Shown here: piece by piece, positions 1-7,713 of the stretch | How positions within the stretch are numbered: position 1 is the stretch's first letter | Layout: every line of letters starts with the position of its first letter | Assembly (NCBI GenBank): GCA_050743125.1 | Contig: JBOGEB010000076.1 | Span: 1-17,985, forward strand | DNA from: JBOGEB01 sp050743125 | Lineage (GTDB): Bacteria; Actinomycetota; Nitriliruptoria; Euzebyales; Egibacteraceae | DNA: 17,985 bases | Direction of reading: 5' to 3' | Notes under the pieces: generated by a model | What the model was told of the DNA's origin: nothing | Seen by the model: only the letters and a program-made list of their open reading frames with translations | Databases searched by the model: none | Program-made: the position numbers and the translations under genes

Positions 1-120
1 ACCATCCGGGCAGGGGCACGGTCTGACTACAGCGCTCAAACATCAGCTCTGGCGGCGTTAGTGCTCACCCACCCGGCGGCTCGGACCCGGACCCTACTTC
101 GACCCGGTATACCCCCATTA

Positions 121-272
121 GGCGGCGGGGCGCAGGCGCTGGTCGAGCTCGCGCACGCAGTCCAGCTCGTCCCAGGGCTCGGGGAACCCGGCGCGCACTC
201 CGCGGATGCGCGCCAGACCAATCCGGTCGCCAATCGGGGCGGCGAGCTTCAGCGCGGCGGTCAGCTCGGCGC
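121..272 (-). repeat. 152-bp duplicate of the 3' end of the TPR regulator gene (copy 1)
   Basis: Positions 121-272 are identical, base for base as read by eye, to 568-719, which encode the last 50 or so residues of the regulator at 565-2022. Read on the minus strand, copy 1 ends in the same residues (..DQRLRPAA) but stops with TAA at 118-120 instead of TGA. On its upstream side the match breaks at 273, where unrelated sequence begins. It has no start or HTH domain of its own, so it is a gene tail, not a gene. Positions 1-117 beyond it show nothing I recognise. Confidence 0.9.
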
Positions 273-331
273 GGGTCAGCGGCCGGCCGCCGTGATCTGC
301 GGTTGGTTGCCGCGCGACGAGAGAGGGAAAC

Positions 332-378
332 ATTTGTGGTCGCCTACCGGACCAGGCGTCCGGTAGGCGGCCACAAAT
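332..378. other. Long inverted repeat (21-bp arms, 5-nt loop)
   Basis: Arms 332-352 and 358-378 pair over 21 positions, with a single T-G wobble (340 against 370) and a 5-nt loop, CAGGC. The stem has a G+C-rich core flanked by A/T ends. There is no T-tract on either strand, so it is not a classical intrinsic terminator, though stem-only terminators are common in actinomycetes. It sits between the duplicated regulator tail and the enoyl-CoA hydratase fragment. It could be a bidirectional terminator or the remains of a small inverted-repeat element. Confidence 0.75.
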
Positions 379-383
379 CGATC

Positions 384-558
384 AGGATCTCTGCGGTCCT
401 GAAGGTGGTCGACGAGGGGCGCCGGGCTGGACCTCGACAGCGCCTTACGGCTGGAGACCACGCTGCTCACCGCCACGTTCGCCACCGAGGACCGGCGCAC
501 CGGCATGCGCTCGTTCATCGAGGAGGGACCGGGCAAGGCCCGGTTCACCCGCCGGTGA
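384..558 (+). pseudogene. Enoyl-CoA hydratase/isomerase (crotonase) family, C-terminal fragment
   Basis: Two plus-strand frames together read like the last ~55 residues of a crotonase-family enoyl-CoA hydratase. The first gives AVLKVVDEGRRAG. After a frame change near 424-427 the second gives LDLDSALRLE..., then LFATEDR-like TATFATEDRRTGMRSFIEEG and a basic end, with TGA at 556-558. The family's C-terminal pattern (E-x3-ATED-R-x-GM-x-F-x-E) is clear. The acyl-CoA-binding and oxyanion-hole part of the enzyme is absent, so this is a 5'-truncated, frameshifted remnant. It converges with the regulator, whose stop lies 7 bp away. No function is expected. Confidence 0.65.
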
Positions 559-564
559 TCGGCG

Positions 565-2022
565 TCAGGCGGCGGGGCGCAGGCGCTGGTCGAGCTCGCG
601 CACGCAGTCCAGCTCGTCCCAGGGCTCGGGGAACCCGGCGCGCACTCCGCGGATGCGCGCCAGACCAATCCGGTCGCCAATCGGGGCGGCGAGCTTCAGC
701 GCGGCGGTCAGCTCGGCGCACGCCTGCTCCGGCTCGTCGAGCTGCACCCACACCCGGGCCATGTCGGCGCGCGTGTCCACGGCCCCCCAAGAGCTGAGGG
801 CAGGGTCACGCATCACGGCCCGGAACTCGCGGAGCGCCTCGCTGTTGCGCTCGAGCACCATGTAGCTCATGCCCGCGGTGGCATGGAGCAAGCGGGGGGA
901 GAGGAAAGCGCCCGACCGGGCGCTGAACCCGTGCTCCGACCCGTCGATGCGTGCGAACTCCTGGTGCGCCTGCTCCAGCGCGAGGCGGAAGCCGGGATCG
1001 TCGCGGTCGAGCGCGCGCTGCTCGGCGAGCCGGCGGAGCGTCTCCGCGCGGGTGTGCGCATCGGCGTTCGCGGCGTGCGCGGCGGCCTGCTCGACACGGG
1101 TCAGCGCGAGCTCGTCGTCCCCTCCGCGGCCGCCGTAACGCAACGACGACAGCATGTGGGTGGAGACCTGCAGCGCCTGCGCCTGCAGCCGGTCGTCACG
1201 GGAGTCGTCTGCCGCGGCGCGGGCGAGCGCGAAGAACCCGTCGGCGACGTCCAGCTCGTGAAGGTTCAACCCCAGCACGCCGGCCTCGGCGTGCAGCCCG
1301 ACCGCCACCTCGGACAGCCGCCGCCGTTGACTCCCCGTCATGTGCCCGCGCAGGACGTCGCGGACCGCGGCGGCCTGGTTCCCCACCACCACGAGCAGAC
1401 GGTCCTGTTTGGAGGTGGACGCGTAGGCCTGCCACAGCGGGTCGGCCATGTCCTCGTAGGCGGTGACGAGGCTGTCGTCCACGCCGGTGGGACGGGTGTC
1501 GCTGATGCGCTCCACCGCCGCCCAGGGGATCGCCGCGGCAGCAAGCGTCTTCGGGAGGAACTCGTGGAGGAACTCGGCGCGGTCCGCGTCGTCTCCTTTG
1601 CGCGTGGCTGCCGGGCCAAGGCTAGGGCGGTGCATCAGCGCCCGCATCTCGGCTAAGACCGCGTTGAGCTGGGCGACGGTGGTGGCCAGGGTGGTCGGGT
1701 CGTGCTCTGCGGGTTGTTGTCCGGGGGCGTCGCTGCACAGCCGCAGGAGCGCGTCGGGGGGCTGTGCGCCGCGCAGGAGCCGGCGCAGGTCGGCTTGGGA
1801 CGGTCGCAGGGCGCCGACGACGTAGCGCAGGTTGTCCCGCGAGAGCTGGGGATGCTCGTCTTTCTCTGCCCGGCACAGGGTGGGCGGGCCGAGCGACGAT
1901 TGTTCTTTGCTTTGTTTCGCGATGTTGCGTCCTTCTTTCGCGAGCTTTGTGAGGCTCCACATTTTGTCCGCACGGAGTGCGTGGAGGACGTTCCCGTCGA
2001 TCGGGACGCTGACGTTGCCCAT
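565..2022 (-). CDS. XRE-like HTH transcriptional regulator with TPR-type C-terminal region
   Basis: This 485-residue protein starts at ATG 2022, preceded by a GAGGGGG-type ribosome site about 8 nt upstream; an in-frame start further out (2109) has no such support. Residues ~8-75 resemble a divergent XRE helix-turn-helix (LHALRADKMWSLTKLAKEG, then ..CRAEKDEHPQLSRDNLRYVV). A linker follows, then a long alpha-helical, Ala/Leu/Arg-rich region (~180-485) whose spacing suggests tetratricopeptide repeats. Actinomycetes have many HTH-TPR regulators of unknown ligand, some linked to signalling peptides or development. It diverges from the WhiB gene at 2178 across ~155 bp, so both may share a control region. 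Its last 50 residues are duplicated at 118-272. The target and ligand cannot be inferred. Confidence 0.75.
   Translation of the reverse strand: MGNVSVPIDGNVLHALRADKMWSLTKLAKEGRNIAKQSKEQSSLGPPTLCRAEKDEHPQLSRDNLRYVVGALRPSQADLRRLLRGAQPPDALLRLCSDAPGQQPAEHDPTTLATTVAQLNAVLAEMRALMHRPSLGPAATRKGDDADRAEFLHEFLPKTLAAAAIPWAAVERISDTRPTGVDDSLVTAYEDMADPLWQAYASTSKQDRLLVVVGNQAAAVRDVLRGHMTGSQRRRLSEVAVGLHAEAGVLGLNLHELDVADGFFALARAAADDSRDDRLQAQALQVSTHMLSSLRYGGRGGDDELALTRVEQAAAHAANADAHTRAETLRRLAEQRALDRDDPGFRLALEQAHQEFARIDGSEHGFSARSGAFLSPRLLHATAGMSYMVLERNSEALREFRAVMRDPALSSWGAVDTRADMARVWVQLDEPEQACAELTAALKLAAPIGDRIGLARIRGVRAGFPEPWDELDCVRELDQRLRPAA
568..719 (-). repeat. 152-bp repeat, copy 2 (inside the regulator gene)
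   Basis: This is the in-gene partner of the repeat at 121-272. It covers the 3' end of the regulator coding sequence up to the base just before the stop codon. Identity stops at 720, where copy 1 diverges into unrelated sequence. Confidence 0.9.
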
Positions 2023-2177
2023 GCTCGTTCCCCCTCTAACCCGTCGCTGTGTAGGGCAAATGACCTTACAACATCGCTGAAGGTGACGGCTTGGGAACCT
2101 TCGGTGCACCGGCCTGCGGGGGCGTGCCAGGCGCCGTCCCCGTCAGGCCACCAACCTGCTGACAGTGAGGAGCGACC

Positions 2178-2420
2178 GTGAACTGGCGAGACAAGGCCGC
2201 CTGCCTGGGCATGGACACTGAGTGGTTCTTCCCCGCTGGGTCGACCGGCTCGGCGGCGTTGGAGCAGGCCGCCGAGGCCAAGGTGATCTGCGCCCGCTGC
2301 CCCGTGGCCGAAGCGTGTCTGGACTGGGCGCTGGCCACGAACCAAGATGCGGGCATCTGGGGCGCCAAGACCGAGGACGAACGCCGCACGCTGCGCCGCA
2401 GCCTCCAACGCCGCCGGTAG
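2178..2420 (+). CDS. WhiB-family iron-sulfur transcriptional regulator
   Basis: This 80-residue protein has the four WhiB cysteines, C9, C38, C41 and C47 (C-x2-C-x5-C), which in the family bind a [4Fe-4S] cluster. The turn motif follows as GIWGA (family G[VI]WGG) at ~59-63, and a basic C-terminal tail (RRTLRRSLQRRR) that would contact DNA. The start is GTG at 2178, with GAGGAG at 2167-2172 and a 5-nt spacer. WhiB-like proteins are actinobacterial and usually act with sigma factor region 4 in redox or developmental control. The divergent HTH-TPR regulator suggests a joint control unit. The Gly-to-Ala change at the end of the turn motif is the only oddity. I cannot place it in a numbered Wbl subclass. 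Confidence 0.92.
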   Translation: MNWRDKAACLGMDTEWFFPAGSTGSAALEQAAEAKVICARCPVAEACLDWALATNQDAGIWGAKTEDERRTLRRSLQRRR

Positions 2421-2443
2421 CCTTCGATGGATGCGGGGCTACC

Positions 2444-2459
2444 CCGGGGGCTACCCCGG
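2444..2459 (+). terminator. Possible GC hairpin terminator after the WhiB gene
   Basis: CCGGGG-GCTA-CCCCGG forms a 6-bp all-G/C stem with a 4-nt loop, starting 24 nt after the WhiB stop. It overlaps a tandem pair of GGGGCTACCCC-like units at 2435-2457, so alternative foldings exist. There is no T-run, as is common for actinomycete terminators. Confidence 0.4.
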
Positions 2460-2503
2460 CAACGACCACGCCCTGGACCTTCGGCCCCGCTCACCCAGGC
2501 CGA

Positions 2504-2674
2504 CCTGTCAACCCCGAACCGCTTGCCGAGCGCGAGCAGCTCTTGGATGGAATCTCTCACCGAGTTGACATACTCCTCATCGAGAGGGCGAGTGCTCGCG
2601 ATCAGCGACTCCAGAAACAAAAGATCGAAGGGATCCCCCGCTTCGTCCGTGCCAGCCGACGAAGATGCGACCAC
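2504..2674 (-). other. Protein-like open stretch, possibly a gene remnant
   Basis: On the minus strand a GTG at 2674 opens about 57 residues with normal protein composition: acidic, with hydrophobic heptads (DPFDLLFLESLIAS.., YVNSVRDSIQELLALGK). The DNA here is visibly less G+C-rich than its surroundings. After ~2504 the frame runs on as the antisense of the WhiB gene and no longer looks coding. A one-base change near 2504 would give a prompt TGA. The stretch lies in the 356-bp gap between the WhiB stop and the HNH stop. I do not recognise the family. It could be a small protein or a remnant cut by the WhiB region; chance is also possible. Confidence 0.3.
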
Positions 2675-2776
2675 AAGTCGGTGAGGCCGGCGCTGACCAG
2701 GCAGGTCGAACCACAGATACCGCGCCGGAATTCGGCTCTTGGCATGGGTCCGTCTGTGGGTGGTGTCGGGTGCGGG

Positions 2777-4024
2777 TCAGCCGGCTCGTCGTCGGTGTGG
2801 CCGGGTGAGCGGGTCGGGCGGGTGCATGCTGAACCGGCCGGTGTCCGGGTCGCGGACGACGAGCCACCCGTCCTCGTGAATCCTGTGATGACACGTCCAG
2901 CAGGTTAAGCAGAGGTTGTCCTCGTCTGTCGGTCCCAGGTCGCGTGTCCACCAGCGGACGTGATGCACCTGGCAGCGGGAGGCCGACGCGCCGCAGCCGA
3001 CGCAGGTCTGGTCTCTGGCGATGACCGCGACCCGCTGCTGCCTCGTCGGCTGGCGTTGCGTGCGGCCCGCGTCGAGCACGTCCCCGTTGCGGGTCATCCA
3101 CACCGTCGTCACCTCGGCGTCACAGCAGACCATCTGCGCGGTCGTCGCGCTGACCGGGCCGACGCCGTCCAGGCGGGCCGCGGGAGCCCCGGGCTTGCCG
3201 TCCAGCGCCTCGGCGGTGGCGATCAGGATCACGTGCGGGCGCTGGACCGCGACTTGGGGCAGGTCGCCGGCGTCGAGTGACCGTCGGGCGAGCTCGACGA
3301 GCGCGTCGGCCATCCTCTGCGGGTAGGTGCGGTCGTCTTCGGCGCTGGTCCTGCGGGCCAGCGGGTCCAACGCCGCGGTCAGCGTGGCGGTGCCGACCGG
3401 GTCCAGCCTGGCGTCCACACGCCCGGACCCGTCCGGGCCGTCCGCGGTGACCGACGCCCGCCGGTTCGCCCACGCCCGCTGCTCCCTTCCGGCCAGCGCC
3501 TCCGGGTCCACGGTGTGCGTCCACTCGTCGACCCGCTCGCGGAGCTGCCGGCGGTCCATCCCGCCGCCGTCGCCGGCCACGAGCCGGTCCAGGTCCTCCC
3601 GCACGTCCGGGCGCAGCTCCTTGGCGGTCTGCACGGCGACCTGGGCCTGCCCCAGCCCGATCGTGCCCGCGCGGACCGCCTGCGCGGTCTCGGGCAGCCC
3701 CTCCAGCCCGACCGCCGTCTCGGCCTGCGCCCGGGCCTCCCCCCGGGTCAGCCGCAGCCGCCGCGCCAGCAGGTCCGCGGTGGACCGCGCCCCTTCACTA
3801 CGCCAGACCCCGCGCGCGTCGACCGCGGCGACCCGCCGGAGCTTCTCTCCCGCCACGACCGTCTCCAGCCGGTGCAGCCGCTCGACCGACTCCGCCAGCT
3901 CAGCGTCGTCGACCAGCCCGTCCAACGGCTGAGCGCCCAACGCGGCCAGCGCGTGCTCGGCCAGGTCGAGGAGGGCGTGGTCGTCGAGCGTCTCGACCGC
4001 CGCCTCTGCCTGACTCGTACGCAT
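2777..4024 (-). CDS. DUF222 (13E12-repeat) HNH endonuclease
   Basis: This 415-residue protein has an N-terminal helical DUF222 domain (~10-300) and a C-terminal HNH nuclease with zinc-binding cysteines. C341-x2-C344, then HH at 354-355, N370, C375-x2-C378, then HH at 379-380 and H383 form the HNH/zinc core. The layout and length fit the 13E12 family, which is abundant in actinomycetes; its biological role is unsettled (mobile-element-like or DNA-damage-linked nuclease). The ATG at 4024 is the only good start, since an in-frame stop lies five codons upstream. It has no ribosome site, and a promoter places transcription at or near the A of ATG, so the mRNA is probably leaderless. An SOS-box-like site overlaps the start. 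The protein appears intact. Confidence 0.93.
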   Translation of the reverse strand: MRTSQAEAAVETLDDHALLDLAEHALAALGAQPLDGLVDDAELAESVERLHRLETVVAGEKLRRVAAVDARGVWRSEGARSTADLLARRLRLTRGEARAQAETAVGLEGLPETAQAVRAGTIGLGQAQVAVQTAKELRPDVREDLDRLVAGDGGGMDRRQLRERVDEWTHTVDPEALAGREQRAWANRRASVTADGPDGSGRVDARLDPVGTATLTAALDPLARRTSAEDDRTYPQRMADALVELARRSLDAGDLPQVAVQRPHVILIATAEALDGKPGAPAARLDGVGPVSATTAQMVCCDAEVTTVWMTRNGDVLDAGRTQRQPTRQQRVAVIARDQTCVGCGASASRCQVHHVRWWTRDLGPTDEDNLCLTCWTCHHRIHEDGWLVVRDPDTGRFSMHPPDPLTRPHRRRAG

Positions 4025-4030
4025 GTTCGT
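4015..4030 (-). promoter_or_regulatory. SOS-box-like site over the HNH start codon
   Basis: TCGTAC-GCAT-GTTCGT on the plus strand matches the actinobacterial/mycobacterial LexA consensus TCGAAC-N4-GTTCGA at 10 of 12 specified positions. It spans the predicted transcription and translation start of the HNH gene, where a bound repressor would block initiation. Some 13E12-family genes in Mycobacterium tuberculosis have been reported in the LexA regulon, which makes the match more credible. LexA binding here is inferred. Confidence 0.5.
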
Positions 4031-4059
4031 AGTATGTCATGGGGCGGTACGGTTGGCAA
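4031..4059 (-). promoter_or_regulatory. Leaderless promoter of the HNH gene
   Basis: Read on the minus strand, TTGCCA (4059-4054) and CATACT (4036-4031) are separated by exactly 17 bp. They match the housekeeping -35 and -10 consensus at 5/6 and 4/6. The -10 ends 6 nt before the ATG at 4024, so transcription would begin at the start codon. This agrees with the absence of a ribosome binding site. Confidence 0.6.
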
Positions 4060-4063
4060 GGGT

Positions 4064-4101
4064 TTGCGGAGAGATTGTGGGCTCTTGTGGAGAAGTTGTG
4101 G
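4064..4101 (-). repeat. Four helically phased CCACAA-type hexamers upstream of the HNH promoter
   Basis: On the plus strand TTGCGG (4064), TTGTGG (4075), TTGTGG (4085) and TTGTGG (4096) recur every 11, 10 and 11 bp. On the coding strand of the HNH gene they are CCGCAA/CCACAA repeats ending just upstream of the -35 box. The spacing of one helical turn puts all copies on one DNA face, as expected for a tandem regulator array, but the binding protein is unknown. Confidence 0.55.
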
Positions 4102-4238
4102 GTCGCCGGGAGGCGCTGGGAGCGGGTAGGTGCTGGTCAGCGGGTGGCCAGGCGGCCAGGAGGGCGGCGAAAGGACGCGCACGGCGTGGACCGAGGATCT
4201 GCGGCGTCCAAGCCGTCGATCCGAAGGGTCAGGTCGCC

Positions 4239-4732
4239 GTGCGCGTCACTGCCGCATTCAACAAGATGTTGGCGCTGGTCGGGGTGTGGGTCAGCGCGGT
4301 CGCCTTCGAGTCAGACCGCATCGTGGTCACGGTCAGGCTGCGCCGGTTCAAGCTGGTCTGTCCGCACTGCGAGGCGAGCACGTGGAAGCGGTATGACACC
4401 CGGCCGGTGGATTCGACGTGGCGGGCGTTGGACCTGGGCGCGTGGGAGGTCGCGGTGAGGGCGAGACTGCGGTGCGGCGGCTGTGCTGCCCTGAGCACGG
4501 GGTGGTGGTCGAGGGCGCGCCGTTCGCGCGGCGTGGGTCCCGGTTCGTCGCAGACCTCGAGGATCTCGTGGCCTGGCTGACCGCCAAGACGGACAAGACC
4601 GCGGTGGCCCGGCTGTGCCGGATCGCCTGGCCCACGGTCACCTACATCGTGGCCCGGGTGACCGCCGACGAGATCGACCCGCGCCGGTTGGACGACCTGT
4701 ACGAGCTCGGCGTGGACGAGGTCAGCTGCCGT
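4239..4732 (+). pseudogene. ISL3-family transposase, N-terminal part (interrupted, frameshifted)
   Basis: GTG at 4239 opens a sequence typical of actinobacterial ISL3 transposases: RVTAAFNKMLALVGVWV, a zinc-binding CPHCEAST segment, then YDTRPVDSTWRALDLGAWEV. The frame changes near 4470 and resumes as CCPEHGVVVEGAPFARRGSR, with TAKTDKTAVARLCRIAW and DLYELGVDEVSCR. The break coincides with a 5-bp tandem duplication, TGCGGTGCGG at 4468-4477, which fits the frame change. The first catalytic Asp is in GVDEVS. Coding sense ends at 4732, where the recombinase element begins; the rest of the gene resumes at 7738. No matching left terminal repeat was found upstream. Confidence 0.85.
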
Positions 4733-4748
4733 TATGCGGGTGATGTTG
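4733..4748 (+). repeat. Left terminal inverted repeat of the recombinase element
   Basis: TATGCGGGTGATGTTG lies directly after the last recognisable ISL3 codon. It matches the reverse complement of 7714-7729 at 15 of 16 positions. Confidence 0.8.
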
Positions 4749-4802
4749 TCAAGGGATTGTCGGAAATTTCTATGAATAGGCTGTCATGTTGGCGGCCCGA
4801 GG

Positions 4803-6629
4803 TCAGGATGCTTTGTCTTCGAGTCTGGTGAGGAGGCCATCGAAGATTCTTTGGCGGCCGAGTTGTCCTTTTTCGGCGGCGTCGTCACGCTGACGTTGCA
4901 GGGTCGGTCTGAACTCGATGGTGGTCACGAAGAAGGTGCAGGATTCGCAGATGGACTCGAAGTGGCAGTCCATCTCGACCGGTCGGGCGCAGTAGCCGTT
5001 GCCGAGCATCCGTCGGTCCATCTCACGGCGCAGCTTGGCCGTCTGTCCGCTCTCGGCGTCGGCGGGTAGCTGTTGGGCTTGCCCGTAGAGGGCTTCCACC
5101 TTCTCCGATACTGAGAAGCATTCCTCGGCTACGGTGCGGTCGGCGATGCGGGCGTAGACCATCGTCATGGCCAGGGTGCGGTGCCCGAGGAGAGCGGCGA
5201 TGGCCTCAAGCGACATGCCCCGGTTGATGGCCTGTGCCGCCAGGGTGTGCCGTAGCTGGTGGGCCGTGACGTGGCCGATGCCGGCGGCGGCTGCGGCCTT
5301 GGCCAGCGCCCGGTCCACCCGGGCGGGGGGGGGATGGGCCGGCCCCGGTCGAGGAAGACCAGCTCGGAGCGCAGGCCTTCGGGCCGGTCGGCCAGCCAGG
5401 CGTCGAGGAGCTCCTTGAGTTGGGGGTGCAAAGGGATGCAGCGGTCGTTGTGCAGCTTGCCGAGGGGGACTTTGAGCCAGTAAGCGGAGCCGATGCGGAC
5501 AACTGCGTCGACGGTGAGGGCCATGAGCTCGCCTTTGCGCAGCCCGGTGCGGGCCAGCAGCTCGATCACCAGGCGCACGAAGGGGCCGGGATCGGCTCTG
5601 GCCGTCCGCAGCAGCTCGGCCGAGGCGGCATCGTCGATGAACCGGGGTGGGGGCTGGTCGGGAATGGGCAGGTCACCGGCGAAGATCAGCGGCCGGTAGG
5701 GGGCGTCGGGGTAACGCCATTCGGCCACCCGCTCGAAGAAGCAGCGCAGCGTGAGCAGCCGAGCCCGGACGGTATGACGGTGCAGCACTCCGCCGCCGAG
5801 CCGGGGCCGCTCGGCAAGCCAGGTCTTGTAAGCCTCGATGTGGTGACGGCGGATGTCGGCTACGCCGGCGACCTCAGGCGCCTCGCGGGCCAGGAACGAT
5901 CCCAGCTCCCGCAACGACCGCTCAGCGTCGCCGACCGTGGAGGGCCGCAGGCTCAGCTCGATCTGGGCCAGGCAGCGGCGAGCCGTCGCCGCCAGGACAG
6001 GGCCACCGCGGCCCACTCGGCGGCCTTGGCCGTCCCCTGGTTGGGTCGGCGCAGACGAGGCGGGGTGTCGATCAGGCCGGCGTGGAACATGGTGGCTTCA
6101 AGCCGGACCAGCGCCGAGCGCAGTTTGTGGCCCGCCTTGGGGTGACCGGGACGGACGAAGGCGTCGAGCAGCGCGGCCCCTCCGGCCTGCAGCTGCTCGG
6201 CGGTCACTGCTGCGGGCGTCACCCCATGCAGGGCGGCCAGCTGCGCCAAGGCGTTCCACTGGGCGTCCGCCCAGCACTTGTCCGAGCCCAGCGTCTGGGC
6301 GGCGGCGATCAGGCGGGCGCGCGCGACCGGGTGGTAGTTGGCGGCGGCACGGCCCAGACGCAGGTCCGCCCGGGCCAGATACTCCGCAGACACCGTCATC
6401 CGGCCGGTGGCCATCAGCCAGGAGGCGAACCGGCGCAGATGCGAGGGCAACCGCAGCTGCTCGGCGACCGGGAGGACGCAGAAGCAGGCCGGGTCGGTGC
6501 AGCGGGCGAAAAACGACCTTGCCGAACCCAACGTCGAGGGCCAGGCCCGAGCCCGGCTTGGACCAGCTCGGCGGCGAAGGCCGCTACCAGGTCCTCAGCG
6601 TCGAGACGGACCACGAGCTGGGCGGTCAC
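4803..6629 (-). pseudogene. Tn554 TnpB-like tyrosine recombinase (three apparent frameshifts)
   Basis: The gene starts with GTG 6629, overlapping the TGA of the upstream recombinase (GTGA), so the two are probably translationally coupled. Joined across breaks near 6545, 5995 and 5325-5333, it gives ~608 residues, close to Tn554 TnpB (~630). The N-terminal region includes a Cys-containing CTDPACFCVLPVAEQL stretch. A core-binding domain follows (RPSTVGDAERSLRELGSFLA), then a full catalytic set: Arg in RTGLRKGELMAL, Lys in PLGKLHNDRC, HQLRHT, and GHRTLAMTMVYARI with the tyrosine. The C-terminal tail has four cysteines (YCARPVEMDCHFESICESC), typical of this subfamily. Each break is a single missing base, the last in a run of nine G (plus strand). 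It is dead as read, intact if these are sequencing errors. Confidence 0.8.
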
Positions 6630-7658
6630 GGCTGCACCGTCTGCGTCTCGACGGCTTCCGCCGCCCGCAGATACTCACCAGCCGGCCAGTCGTTGGCCAG
6701 GTGCAAATAGATCCGCGTCGACTCGATGGAGGCGTGCCCGGCCTGGCCTGGATGGCCTCGAGCGCCATCCCGGCTTCCCGCAGACGGGCGAAGCAGGTAT
6801 GGCGCAGCTGGTGGCATGACAGACGGGGGATCCCCGCGCGTTTGCGGGCCCCTGCGACGATCTCGTCCAGGCCGGCCGCCGACAGCGGCTGACCTGTTCG
6901 TGGCCCCTTGAGCACAACGAACACCCTGTCGGTACTCGCGGTGGCAGGACGCTCGGTCTGCAAGCAGTCGGCGGCAGCAGCGAAAAAACGGGCGGAGACG
7001 GGCACGATGCGCTGGCGGCCGCCCTTGCCCTCGGCCACGAACACCCGCCGCTCGCCCGGACGCAAATCGCCCAAACGCAAGCCGAGAACCTCGCAGCGTC
7101 GCAGACCGCCCAACACCATCGCCTCGGCCATCCCCGGTCCCGGCGGGTACGTAAGGCGCCGAGGAAGGCGTCGACCTCGGCCGGCTCCAGCACTCGGGGC
7201 AGCGTCCGAGGAGCGCGGATCAGCGGCACCCCCTGCACACCCGGGCGCTGCCCAGGCCGGCGGGCAGCCAGGCCACCAGGGACAGGGTTGGCCACCATCC
7301 CGACATCGTCCCGGGCGATGAGATAGGCGAACAACCCCGACAGGCTGGCCAGCCGACGCTTGACGGTCCGTGCGCCCAGCCCGGCCTCGCCGTCCTCCAA
7401 CCGGACGACTTTGGCGCCGCGGCGGGGAGCACGCTGAGCCTTGACGAAGGCCAGCACATCGCCTGTTGTGACCTCCCCCAGCTCCTTCGCGATCCCGCTG
7501 AAGAAAACCTTGAGGTCATAAGCGACCGCGAGAAGGCTGTTAGAACGAGCCCGTGCCGCCACGAACTCGAGGTAATCATCCAGCAGCGGATGCCCGAGAC
7601 GGACAGCGCGCAATTCTGGACCAGCCATCGATCTGATAAGGCAGGGCACGAACGCCAA
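6626..7658 (-). pseudogene. Tn554 TnpA-like tyrosine recombinase (two apparent frameshifts)
   Basis: I favour a TTG start at 7658, with AAGGAG at 7672-7667 and an 8-nt spacer; ATG 7628 is an alternative without a clear ribosome site. The ~344-residue product has an N-terminal SAM-like core-binding domain (PLLDDYLEFVAARARSNSLL) and a catalytic domain with all expected residues: Arg in GGLRRCEVLGL, Lys in GKGGRQR, HQLRHT, and GHASIESTRIYLHL with the tyrosine. Frames must be joined near 7130 (G-run) and 6745 (C-run), each by one missing base. It would act with its partner recombinase to excise and insert the element by strand exchange through a phosphotyrosine intermediate. Confidence 0.82.
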
Positions 7659-7713
7659 AGTGGGCTCTCCTTCGGGGCGGTCCGGCATCCTCGCCCCGAC
7701 CACCAACCAGGTT

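Noticed and set aside
545..797. Open frames around 545-797 on either strand
   Set aside because: They are Arg-rich shadows of the regulator's 3' end and of its 152-bp repeat.
5325..5333. Programmed frameshifting at the nine-G tract
   Set aside because: Four other breaks of the same kind exist in these two genes without such a tract, so error or decay is simpler; kept only as an alternative.
4803..7658. Three separate recombinase genes (RIT element)
   Set aside because: The five open pieces join into only two proteins. The HQLRHT-containing piece at 4803-5318 is the C-terminal part of the second recombinase, not a third gene.
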